Shown here in pieces: positions 1 through 7,708 of a stretch of DNA of 64,000 nt (positions within the stretch are counted from its first letter, which is position 1; each line of letters starts with the position of its first letter). The translations under genes and the position numbers were made by a program. The notes beneath the pieces were generated by a model that was given only the letters and a program-made list of their open reading frames with translations, did no database searches and was not told the DNA's origin. This stretch comes from Moraxellaceae bacterium (lineage in GTDB: Bacteria > Pseudomonadota > Gammaproteobacteria > Pseudomonadales > Moraxellaceae). The stretch is taken from assembly GCA_004173455.1 (NCBI GenBank), contig SECL01000003.1, positions 61,951 through 125,950 of the forward strand, given 5' to 3'.

Positions 1-1166
1 TGTAGATCTGGCAATACTTTATATTTTACACCGGCTTGAAAATGCGCCGGATACTCAAGATCCATCGATACTTTACCGCTTTCGGATGGCGGCACATACG
101 ATGGGAAACCCAAAATAGCCTGAAGAATAGCACCCGTCACCGATGATCCCAAAGCACGGATTAACTCCTGACCACCCTTGGCATTCTGAATGGCATAATC
201 ACCTTTCAGCTTCATTTTGCTATTGCTTTGGTACACCATACCAAAGCCAAAATCGTCATTAGGTTCCCACAGCATACCAAGGTTATAGGTAGGCGATAAG
301 GTTTGCTCTAAAGCAACATCCAGTTTGCCAAATTCCTTAAATGGCCCCACACCCTCTTCGGCATTACAAATACCAAAAAGCAGTAAGTCACTGACAATGT
401 TTCCGTTTTCCTTAAACGGACCACAAACATCTTCATCAATCAGACGTAATACACCAATCAATTCATTGGGAAAACGCAAATCCGTTTTTAAGGCGATCGC
501 CTGATAGGACATCCCAACAGATGCCCCTAGTGACAAGTTATCATTGACCTTATAAGCTGCTGATGGCGACAGATAGGTAATGCGCTCAATAGCAACCTGC
601 TGACCCATGTAATTGCCAGGATCGCCGTCTGCTGAACCAAAACCAGCCACCAAAGGCGCATAAAGCGCTGACGCATAGGTTATTTTGGAACCAGGCGGTT
701 TATAGGCAACCCCAGCCAGTGGCGCAGCCAAAGGCAATCCCTGTGGCCAGTTCACTATTTTTTTGAGTACTGGTACATATAAACTGGGATGGTCAACTTT
801 ACTAACAGCGTAATCCTTGAAATCACTACAGATCTTTTGACCAACAGTTGCCACATCATTACAAACAATAGGATCGTCTGAATAACCAAATACATTATAG
901 CCAGCAGGGGCTTCAAACTCACGGCGAATATTAAAATCTACCAGCAGACCCTGTACATCAGTTTGTAGCCCGTCAATCTTGGTCAAACCGGCGGGGTTAA
1001 AGTGAATAGCACTAATACCCGGCGGATCTGCAGTAACCGCGTTACCCATCGACAAGGCACGGATATCAACCGATAAGTTCTGGCCTAGCTGGGCGTGACT
1101 TAGCACCGGCATACTGGAAAGTATGATGGCATACGCTAAAGGTTGTAAACGTAAATTCAACTTCAT
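1..1166 (-). CDS. FadL/OmpP1-family outer membrane transporter, C-terminus cut by window edge
   Basis: I translated this gene directly from the minus strand; it runs off the left edge, so about 388 residues are visible. It begins with a signal peptide ending near SHA-QLG (residues 1-26). NPAG follows at about residues 57-60, the hallmark of the FadL/OmpP1 family, which imports hydrophobic compounds such as long-chain fatty acids through the outer membrane. The rest shows alternating aromatic and polar strands expected of a beta-barrel. ATG at 1166 has a GAGG Shine-Dalgarno nine bases upstream, and only 11 bases separate it from the stop of the upstream barrel gene, so the two are co-transcribed. 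In Acinetobacter a FadL-like gene sits at this position in the fil cluster (filD as I recall it). The ligand cannot be told from sequence. Confidence 0.85.
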   Translation of the reverse strand, partial: MKLNLRLQPLAYAIILSSMPVLSHAQLGQNLSVDIRALSMGNAVTADPPGISAIHFNPAGLTKIDGLQTDVQGLLVDFNIRREFEAPAGYNVFGYSDDPIVCNDVATVGQKICSDFKDYAVSKVDHPSLYVPVLKKIVNWPQGLPLAAPLAGVAYKPPGSKITYASALYAPLVAGFGSADGDPGNYMGQQVAIERITYLSPSAAYKVNDNLSLGASVGMSYQAIALKTDLRFPNELIGVLRLIDEDVCGPFKENGNIVSDLLLFGICNAEEGVGPFKEFGKLDVALEQTLSPTYNLGMLWEPNDDFGFGMVYQSNSKMKLKGDYAIQNAKGGQELIRALGSSVTGAILQAILGFPSYVPPSESGKVSMDLEYPAHFQAGVKYKVLPDL

Positions 1167-1177
1167 ACCAGCATGCC

Positions 1178-2440
1178 TCAGCGGTTTTCACGACCAAAAC
1201 CCAGGAAATCCAGCGGGAACGATAGTCCCAACGATACATCTGGTGCATCCTCTGTCAAACCAAATCCCACGGAACCATTAACAATAGTCTTGGGTGATAC
1301 ACGCACACCCAGTGAAAACGCCATAGAAGCACTGGTCTGGTCAGCAGGAGAAGAAACCTCGCCACTGGTAAACTTAAATTCACTGCTGGTTGAGAAACTC
1401 TGCTGGTAAGACATGGTCAGCGATACGTCATAATTGAACGAGTAAGCAAAACCAAATGCTACCCCGCCACTAATGCCTGGATCAAACTCATCCAGAATCC
1501 GGCTACCGCGCACCTGATTCAAGCCAGATTCTTTCAAACCATAGCTCACCGAGCCAGAAGCAAACAATACGACCGGATCAATAAATTTACGGGTACTGGC
1601 ACCGCCGCCAATAGAATAATAACCCTTACCTGTAGAAAGACCACGAACGGCATCTATTTCGTATGGACTATCACCGGTCTTGGTGGATAAACTACCAAAA
1701 AGAATTAAAGGCAAACGACCTGCTTTTAAGGGAAATGGTTCCCAGCGTGCGCCCAGACTAATATCACCTAACCCAGCAGTGGTTTCGTCCTTTAAGTTAT
1801 CACTCTTGGCTACCAAAGGTAGGGATGCGGTCAAGGTAACGTTATTGAGTAAACCATACTGGAAAGTAAATGTGTTGGTTAGGGTATGCTGTGCATCTTC
1901 CTCAATTCGCAAGCGGGTTAAGGTGGAGCTATCGTCACTTAACGCCAAATCAAGGCGACTATCCCGATAGTAGGTATAATCCACATCATAGGTTGCAGAG
2001 TATGAGCCGCGCTTTGACAGCGAATATTGCTGCTCTGAACGGGTAAAAACTTCTTCTAGATTACTTTTACTAGTGGCATCATCCGCCTTTTGCTGCAATA
2101 CATTGGATGCTTTATCTTCGGGCACCATGGATGGGGTGTCTGTCGCAGTATTGGCCGCAACAGCAACATCAGACTTATCGGCAGTCGCAGGACGTTCAGC
2201 AATAGTGCTGACAACAGCACTATCCGTATTAGGGTTATTATCACTGGTTAAAGGTGCTTCAACCTGTGCGCGGCTTTCAGCTGCCACAGGATCAGTAGTG
2301 CCTTCTACAACTGAGGGCGCAGCAGTAACCTGACTATTGGTATCACTGGCAGTATCTTCTGCCGCATACACTTGCATACCAATCATTGCCAGACCAATAC
2401 TTAAAGACAGTAATGACCGATTCATCCATTGTTTCTGCAT
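1178..2440 (-). CDS. Outer-membrane beta-barrel protein, fil-cluster transporter-like
   Basis: This is a 420-residue exported protein. A cleavable signal peptide (about residues 1-26, ending VYA-AED) is followed by roughly 100 residues of low-complexity Ala/Thr/Asp/Ser sequence. From about residue 140 onward there are amphipathic strands typical of an outer-membrane barrel of the type annotated as transporter or phenol meta-pathway barrel (PF13557-like). The protein ends in FLGFGRENR rather than a classic terminal aromatic residue. It lies between a C39-like peptidase and a FadL-type porin in one minus-strand run, matching what I recall as filC in the Acinetobacter fil cluster. A role in exporting or anchoring the DUF6160 proteins encoded upstream is inference. 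The long disordered N-terminal segment would lie in the periplasm or plug the barrel. Confidence 0.7.
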   Translation of the reverse strand: MQKQWMNRSLLSLSIGLAMIGMQVYAAEDTASDTNSQVTAAPSVVEGTTDPVAAESRAQVEAPLTSDNNPNTDSAVVSTIAERPATADKSDVAVAANTATDTPSMVPEDKASNVLQQKADDATSKSNLEEVFTRSEQQYSLSKRGSYSATYDVDYTYYRDSRLDLALSDDSSTLTRLRIEEDAQHTLTNTFTFQYGLLNNVTLTASLPLVAKSDNLKDETTAGLGDISLGARWEPFPLKAGRLPLILFGSLSTKTGDSPYEIDAVRGLSTGKGYYSIGGGASTRKFIDPVVLFASGSVSYGLKESGLNQVRGSRILDEFDPGISGGVAFGFAYSFNYDVSLTMSYQQSFSTSSEFKFTSGEVSSPADQTSASMAFSLGVRVSPKTIVNGSVGFGLTEDAPDVSLGLSFPLDFLGFGRENR

Positions 2441-2515
2441 GACTATATTCTACCTTGAAACAGTTATCTTAAATGACCCAAATTTCCGCACTTACCTTGC
2501 ACTCAACCCAACAGG

Positions 2516-3352
2516 TTATTTGCGTTTATAGTAAAGTCGCATGTATGTATCAATAGGTTGCTGATAATTATCCGATTTTGGATCATCATCCAGTACGCGA
2601 CGCATAGTGGCAGCACGGTCAGCATTTTTTTCCATCATGAGCGTGGGATAACGCACATCAACAAACGCAAAGCGGTCTATGACACTATCTTGCACAATCC
2701 GCATATCACTTTCCTGCAATGCCAGCAATCCGGGCAATTCACGCCCTACCGGAGGATCAATGATAAAAAGCGTATTATTATCCCAGATTTCCTGAAAATG
2801 ATCGGCACTAAAACTTAAGTTGCCTAAAGCAGGATCAGCCACAAACACCCGACCATCACGATAGGTTTTAAACACCACAAAATGCTTAAAACCAGCATAG
2901 GCAATAGGTACGATAGCAGGCTTGTCCAGTTTTTCCAGATCAGAAAACTGCCCTTTGAATCCACCACTGTTGTAACCTAGGGCAGTGACAAATCGCTTCA
3001 TATCCAATAGGGAAAAGCTACGGCGCTCAACAATGCGGTCATACTCGCCATAGCGGAGTAAACCATTCATGGTTTCCTGCTCTGTCAGCTTTTCACCAAT
3101 GTAACCATTGAGCAATGTAGTTAATGCCGCAGAACCACAACTATAGTCGTATGCCTGCTTGACGATGCCACGAAACTGCTGCTCAATAGCAGGCTTTACC
3201 TGTACGGGATTCTGGTGATATTTGCCATAGGAGTTAAATCGGGAGTCGGCAACCTCAGTATAATAGACAGAACCCGCTGGCTTGTCTGCTACCTGTAGAG
3301 CTTCGGTCGCAAAATGATAAATCAGAGCTGACCCTAGTGTGATAATAAACAT
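2516..3352 (-). CDS. C39-like cysteine peptidase, exported or membrane-anchored
   Basis: This 278-residue protein has a hydrophobic N-terminus (about residues 1-20), consistent with a signal peptide or anchor. A papain-like C39 peptidase domain follows. I see the oxyanion Gln66 and nucleophile Cys72 in KQAYDYSCG, His157 in GFKHFVVF and Asp173 in VADPALG, so the catalytic set is complete. Classical C39 domains sit on bacteriocin ABC exporters and cut after a double glycine. This one is free-standing, with no ABC or transmembrane transporter domain, as in the Acinetobacter fil cluster (filB as I recall it). The only in-frame ATG at the 5' end is at 3352, and its ribosome binding site is weak, suggesting translation coupled to the upstream message. 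The substrate is unknown; the neighbouring DUF6160 proteins are the obvious candidates. Confidence 0.75.
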   Translation of the reverse strand: MFIITLGSALIYHFATEALQVADKPAGSVYYTEVADSRFNSYGKYHQNPVQVKPAIEQQFRGIVKQAYDYSCGSAALTTLLNGYIGEKLTEQETMNGLLRYGEYDRIVERRSFSLLDMKRFVTALGYNSGGFKGQFSDLEKLDKPAIVPIAYAGFKHFVVFKTYRDGRVFVADPALGNLSFSADHFQEIWDNNTLFIIDPPVGRELPGLLALQESDMRIVQDSVIDRFAFVDVRYPTLMMEKNADRAATMRRVLDDDPKSDNYQQPIDTYMRLYYKRK

Positions 3353-3490
3353 AGCGCACTTTTTCTAATTTTGGATAACCCGATCACTGGGTCATCATGT
3401 CCTATTAAGAATACGACTTTAGACTAATAAGTCGTCATCCATGTAATTTACAAGATACCGTGTTTTTGTCACAAATACACTATTTTTTTA

Positions 3491-3522
3491 CTGTTTAATT
3501 TGCACTTTTACAAATTAAACAG
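3491..3522. terminator. 12-bp perfect hairpin between the DUF6160 and peptidase genes
   Basis: CTGTTTAATTTG (3491-3502) and its exact complement (3511-3522) enclose an 8-base loop just after the stop of the fourth DUF6160 gene. Read on the minus strand it is followed by an A-run rather than a U-tract, so it is not a canonical terminator. It could block 3' exonucleases or attenuate, separating high expression of the DUF6160 genes from low expression of the peptidase. Confidence 0.4.
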
Positions 3523-3530
3523 GCACTAAA

Positions 3531-4517
3531 TTACATGCCTCTTACATTCATTTTGAGATTGGAGACAGTTGCACCCACCACCCCAAAGTTACCCATGGAG
3601 CCATTTTTAAGGTTATTAAAAGTATTGGGGTCCTGTGCACCTGCCACCCCTGCAATCACATTATTAAGCACCAGATCGACCTTATCAGTCGTACCTGCTT
3701 TGCCGAAAGTTAAACCATCACTATTCACATCACCATAAAATCCATTTAAACGAAATCCTGTGGTCTGATTAGTGGCTCTTAAAGTAAAACCTAGTTTTAA
3801 GCTAGAAGTGCCGGATGAATTTTTTGACATGATCTCAATAGGATTAGCCCCATCTGCTCCAGGAGCACTCATGCAGGATGCATTATTGCCCATGCATAAA
3901 ATGCTACCACCGGTAAAATTAAACATATGGCCTTGTGGCGTATTGCCAAGCTGTATATTAATCGTGACCGGATCACCACTTTTAAATACTGTATCAATTC
4001 CTTCGCCGTTGATCCGAAGCAACTCGGTCACGCCTGCACGAAAGGTATTTGATGTTCCACCATCAATTTTTCGGTTATTAAAAATGCTATCTGAGCCGGT
4101 AGCAAGATAAACTGAAAATGGATTGATACGGATACGCTCCATATCAGAAGGTAAGGATATGGCAGCATTCAGCACTGGGTTACCCGCATTACCATCTGCA
4201 TCCATTTTAATATTGATTGGCGCAGTAGCAAGCGTAGTAGAAGTATTATCTTTAAAAAAGCGAACGCCCTGAGTAGAGCTATAAGTTTGAGGCGCAATAA
4301 CTAGAGATGCCTTGCCAGTTGCACCAGTCATACCATTGGTATCAGTAATAATGGCTTCGCTAAAGCTAATGGTTGAATCTGGATATTGCAGCGCTACGGT
4401 AATGCCATCCTGACCAGTTTGTGCCGCCAGCGCCCCATCATCCATCGCTTCTAATGCCCAAGCATTTGCTGTGGAAAATAAAAGACCAACTGCCAAAGCC
4501 AAATTGTATTTATGCAT
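3531..4517 (-). CDS. DUF6160-type secreted protein, fil-cluster paralogue 4 (FilA-like)
   Basis: This 328-residue protein has a signal peptide (residues 1-21, ending NAWA). Right after it comes the family signature MDDGALAAQTGQDGIT, shared with the three genes upstream. The body is rich in Gly, Asn, Thr and hydrophobic beta-strand residues with little Cys or Lys, like a fibrous or beta-solenoid surface protein. It ends with a short strand (LKMNVRGM) where its paralogues end in M-ISGH. ATG at 4517 is preceded by a strong AGGAAGG. It is the longest and most divergent of the four copies, and the only one with a Cys pair (about residues 207-214, ILCMGNNASC), which could form a disulfide. Acinetobacter relatives are annotated as filamentous or pilus-related; the exact function is not established. 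Confidence 0.75.
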   Translation of the reverse strand: MHKYNLALAVGLLFSTANAWALEAMDDGALAAQTGQDGITVALQYPDSTISFSEAIITDTNGMTGATGKASLVIAPQTYSSTQGVRFFKDNTSTTLATAPINIKMDADGNAGNPVLNAAISLPSDMERIRINPFSVYLATGSDSIFNNRKIDGGTSNTFRAGVTELLRINGEGIDTVFKSGDPVTINIQLGNTPQGHMFNFTGGSILCMGNNASCMSAPGADGANPIEIMSKNSSGTSSLKLGFTLRATNQTTGFRLNGFYGDVNSDGLTFGKAGTTDKVDLVLNNVIAGVAGAQDPNTFNNLKNGSMGNFGVVGATVSNLKMNVRGM

Positions 4518-4610
4518 CGTCGACCTTCCTGATCTATAACCGGACGCTTCTCAGCGCAAACAAATCACACCTTAACAGATTTAACAGTACCGCACAATTT
4601 TTAGACAATT

Positions 4611-5441
4611 TTAATGACCACTAATCGTCATGGATAAACTGTTCATATCCACGCCCAGAACCCCAATACCACCTATCGCTGGCGCACCACCTGACAAACT
4701 ACCCACCCTCACATCACTGAGTAAAAAATCGACCTTATTGGTGGCGTGACTGGTATCAATGAGCAGTCCATTGGACGTCACACTAACACCAATGTTATCT
4801 AGGGTCAGATTTGAACCCGCGTGATCACGAATGGTAATCTGACCAACTCCGATCCCATACTCATTGCCTGGCGATGAAGTTGAACCATCAATTAATGCAA
4901 AATTATTGAGCCGGATACCCGAATTAATCACTCCAGAAAAATTAAGCAAGTTACCTTGTGGTGCATTGCCCAACTGCGCATTGATATTTAAACCACTAAG
5001 TTCAATTTCAGTATCGCCCAGAATTTTTGTCTGGTTAATAATCCCAGTGCTATCCTTTCCCGCCACATAGATATTACCAGTATTAACTTTCAGGTTATCC
5101 GGCAAATCAATATTGATATTTAAAAAAGCATTGTTACTATTACCATCAGCATCCATAGTAATGATTGTTTTGCCACCACTAATTCGAAAATTGGTTGCTG
5201 CAGTACCGTCACCAAACACGACAGAGCCGGCAGTTTGCGCCAAGCCTGCCCAGCCGTCATTGTCTGTCCAGATAACACGCGCAGAAGTTCCGCTATTTTC
5301 CATGGTAAGCGTAATACCATCCTGCCCGGTAGCAGTGCTGAGCATTTCGTCATTGAGTGCTTGCATTGCAAAAACAGGAGAAACAAAAAAAACAGTGCTG
5401 AATAAACCAGACAACATGAACAAGCAGCGAGTTTTAGACAT
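4611..5441 (-). CDS. DUF6160-type secreted protein, fil-cluster paralogue 3 (FilA-like)
   Basis: This protein of about 276 residues has a signal peptide ending VFA-MQAL, followed by the signature LNDEMLSTATGQDGIT. It then shows repeated amphipathic strands containing D-D-N and D-A-D-G-N turns and ends in MTISGH, as in paralogues 1 and 2. I chose ATG 5441 over ATG 5447: AAGGAAG lies about 6-8 bases before 5441 but abuts 5447. The conserved NAQLGNAPQGN block near the middle recurs in the neighbouring copies, so the four arose by tandem duplication. It is 93 bases from paralogue 4 with no clear hairpin between. Secretion is supported by the signal peptide. Surface or filament location is inferred from the fil annotation and composition. 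Confidence 0.75.
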   Translation of the reverse strand: MSKTRCLFMLSGLFSTVFFVSPVFAMQALNDEMLSTATGQDGITLTMENSGTSARVIWTDNDGWAGLAQTAGSVVFGDGTAATNFRISGGKTIITMDADGNSNNAFLNINIDLPDNLKVNTGNIYVAGKDSTGIINQTKILGDTEIELSGLNINAQLGNAPQGNLLNFSGVINSGIRLNNFALIDGSTSSPGNEYGIGVGQITIRDHAGSNLTLDNIGVSVTSNGLLIDTSHATNKVDFLLSDVRVGSLSGGAPAIGGIGVLGVDMNSLSMTISGH

Positions 5442-5518
5442 ATCCATCTTCCTTTAAACCTCATGCATCCAGATTGCACCGCCTTTGCAGCATTATAATT
5501 ATTATTATCTAATGATAA

Positions 5519-5543
5519 CAAAGCGGCATCTTGTGCCGCTTTG
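5519..5543 (-). terminator. Stem-loop after paralogue 2 (weak or partial terminator)
   Basis: CAAAGCGGCA and its exact complement form a 10-bp stem with a 5-base loop between two DUF6160 genes. On the minus strand it is followed by only TTATC, so full termination is unlikely. Partial termination or message stabilisation is more plausible. Confidence 0.5.
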
Positions 5544-5568
5544 CTTTACCACTTAAAGCAGCAATTGA

Positions 5569-6420
5569 TTAGTGACCGCTAATGGTCATATTTGGCACTT
5601 TCATACCTAGCAATGCAACATCACCAATCTGATGACCAACATCCGCTGTACCCAACTGAACACCAGTCAAGCGTACATCAACATCACCCGCTGTACGGAT
5701 AATTGACAAACCATCGGTAGTAGCACTGATGTTAGTACCCAAGCTCAGGTTGGCTCCGCCTGCATCACGCACGTTGATGGTATCCAAATGAATAACACCA
5801 CCACCAGAAACTGAGTTATCAGCCAATTCAAAATTAGAAATATTTACACCACCAGTTACATTACCACCCAGAGCAATCATAGCGCCTTGTGGTGCGTTAC
5901 CCAATTGAATATTCATTTGTGCGCCACCTAAACCAACTACCACGTCACTTAAGACTTTGGCTTCGTTGGCAAACTGTGCGCCAGTTGCATTAATACCATT
6001 AGACTTGGCAACATAAATATCACCTGTATGAATGGTTAGTGAGGTTGGCAGGCCAATATTCACGTTCAACACTGGATCAGTACCATTGGCATCAGCATCT
6101 ACTTTGATGGTTACTGCATCACCAACTGCACCTTTAATGCTAAAACCCACACCTGCACCCGTACCATCTTTACCCAGTACGATAGCACCTGCACCCGGAG
6201 TAGTAATACCATAACCAGCAGCACCAATACCGTCATTGTCATGCACAACAATGTTGTCTGCACCGAAAATCGTACCGTCAGACTGTGCATCCAGCTTGAT
6301 GGTAATACCATCCTGACCTGTTGTCTGGCTCAGCGCAGAATCATCAAGCGTTTCCAGAGCAAAAGCACTACTGCTTACTGCCATTGCAGAAACTAAAGCT
6401 AATTTTGTTAAAGTTTTCAT
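5569..6420 (-). CDS. DUF6160-type secreted protein, fil-cluster paralogue 2 (FilA-like)
   Basis: This 283-residue protein has a textbook signal peptide (MKTLTKLALVSAMAVSSSAFA) and then the signature LETLDDSALSQTTGQDGITI. The body is strand-rich with blocks shared among copies: NIVVHDNDG, a VDADANG turn, LGNAPQGA and the C-terminal PNMTISGH. Two hairpins flank it, one after paralogue 1 and one after its own stop, so its level may be set independently of its neighbours. AGGGAA precedes ATG 6420. Its signal peptide is almost the same as that of paralogue 1 (TKLALVSA-AVS), showing that these two are the most recent duplicates. The presumed role is as a subunit of an exported envelope structure; no enzymatic motif is visible. 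Confidence 0.8.
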   Translation of the reverse strand: MKTLTKLALVSAMAVSSSAFALETLDDSALSQTTGQDGITIKLDAQSDGTIFGADNIVVHDNDGIGAAGYGITTPGAGAIVLGKDGTGAGVGFSIKGAVGDAVTIKVDADANGTDPVLNVNIGLPTSLTIHTGDIYVAKSNGINATGAQFANEAKVLSDVVVGLGGAQMNIQLGNAPQGAMIALGGNVTGGVNISNFELADNSVSGGGVIHLDTINVRDAGGANLSLGTNISATTDGLSIIRTAGDVDVRLTGVQLGTADVGHQIGDVALLGMKVPNMTISGH

Positions 6421-6480
6421 AATATTATTCCCTGTTCCCTTGAAGATAAGACTGATTTACAAACAATCAAGTCGGAAAAA

Positions 6481-6502
6481 CCGGCAGTATTTCTACTGCC
6501 GG
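6481..6502 (-). terminator. Rho-independent terminator or attenuator after first DUF6160 gene
   Basis: On the minus strand a perfect 9-bp GC-rich stem (6494-6502 with 6481-6489) closed by a GAAA tetraloop is followed by TTTTT. It lies between the stop at 6514 and the next gene start at 6420. It should stop most transcripts after the first paralogue, leaving the rest of the cluster expressed by read-through or an internal promoter. Confidence 0.8.
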
Positions 6503-6513
6503 CTTTAGGTCGA

Positions 6514-7428
6514 TTAGTGACCAGATACCATGATCATAGAGTTACCCATGTTCAGGCCTTGAATCTCTACATCACCAATGGAACCAGCAGTAGCTAGGTC
6601 ACCCATTTTCACACCGGCCAAATAGATGTCTTGGCTGCCAGATGATTGAACTGTTAAGCCAGTAGCATTAACACCGATTTTGGTGTTAACCACTAAATTA
6701 GCATTACCAACATTACCAGTACCAGCACTAGTTACCTTGATAGTATCTACACCAATTGCACCACCACCAACATTGTCTTTCAGATCCAGACCGCTGATGG
6801 TAATACCATTTTGAATAACGCCTTTAGCCAAAATCAAAGCACCTTGAGGCTGAGCTGCACCCAATTGAATATTTAGGTTGCTTGCACCCACATTGATATT
6901 CATCGCACCCAGAATTTCTGTTTCGCCAGCTACACCACGACGCGCACCAGAAGCTGCATTAGTAAAGTCCAAAGCCGCATTAGATTTACCAATTGCAATG
7001 CCGCCAATACCAACTGCAATGGCATTAGTAGTAGCATTGATGTTCAAGAATGCACCAGAACCATCAGCAGCAGTACCACCGTCAGTATCGATCACTACAT
7101 GAGCCAGAGCACCACCCAACAATGGATTAGCGTTAGCACCATCTACAGCCACAGATACGTTATTTACAACGATCGCGCCAGCTTCACCAGTACCACCTAG
7201 ATTGATACCACCAAATGCTACTGGAACGTTTGTAGCTGCTGGATCCAGACCGTCGTTATCATGTACTAATACTTTATCAATAGTAATACCAGAAGTAACG
7301 ATAGTCAGATCAATACCGTCCTGGCCAGTAGCAGCACTTAGAGCAGAGTCGTCTAGTGATTGCATAGCCATTGCTTGGCCACTAACAGCGATTGCGGAAA
7401 CTAAAGCCAGTTTAGTAAAAAGTTTCAT
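6514..7428 (-). CDS. DUF6160-type secreted protein, fil-cluster paralogue 1 (promoter-proximal)
   Basis: This is the first gene of the minus-strand cluster, 304 residues. The signal peptide MKLFTKLALVSAIAVSGQAMA is followed by MQSLDDSALSAATGQDGIDL, the family signature. The body repeats Gly/Ala/Asn-rich strands (VLVHDNDGLD, VIDTDGG, NIQLGAAQPQGA) and ends in MIMVSGH. AGGAGA six bases before ATG 7428 is the best ribosome binding site of the cluster, and a GAAA-loop terminator follows at once. This copy is therefore probably the major product. In Acinetobacter the first fil gene (filA) encodes this kind of protein. No catalytic motif is visible, and a structural surface role is inference. Confidence 0.8.
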   Translation of the reverse strand: MKLFTKLALVSAIAVSGQAMAMQSLDDSALSAATGQDGIDLTIVTSGITIDKVLVHDNDGLDPAATNVPVAFGGINLGGTGEAGAIVVNNVSVAVDGANANPLLGGALAHVVIDTDGGTAADGSGAFLNINATTNAIAVGIGGIAIGKSNAALDFTNAASGARRGVAGETEILGAMNINVGASNLNIQLGAAQPQGALILAKGVIQNGITISGLDLKDNVGGGAIGVDTIKVTSAGTGNVGNANLVVNTKIGVNATGLTVQSSGSQDIYLAGVKMGDLATAGSIGDVEIQGLNMGNSMIMVSGH

Positions 7429-7580
7429 TGCACTCTCCTACGAGTATAAGTTTTGTTGTGCCGCTACTACCTTGTACGGTGATTTGTATCCAATGCATCC
7501 TTACATGGTATTCTTGTAGCTAATCCTGCACAGCAAAATTACAATGCGTACGGTTTATGTGCAAGTGGTTTTTACCAATT

Positions 7581-7608
7581 TTGTTTAACATCCGATAAAC
7601 GGTAGAAT
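7581..7608 (+). promoter_or_regulatory. Candidate sigma-70 promoter for pabB
   Basis: TTGTTT (7581-7586) and TAGAAT (7603-7608) are 16 bases apart, about 100 bases upstream of pabB. The surrounding 280-bp divergent region is AT-rich and must also carry the promoter of the DUF6160 cluster on the other strand, which I could not place confidently. Confidence 0.4.
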
Positions 7609-7708
7609 ATTAGCTCTAATTCTCACGCTCACTATGATTTTAAATTTATATATATTTATCAATGATTTAATTTCATTAATCTATTGATAATTTCTGGTAG
7701 ATGTAAAT

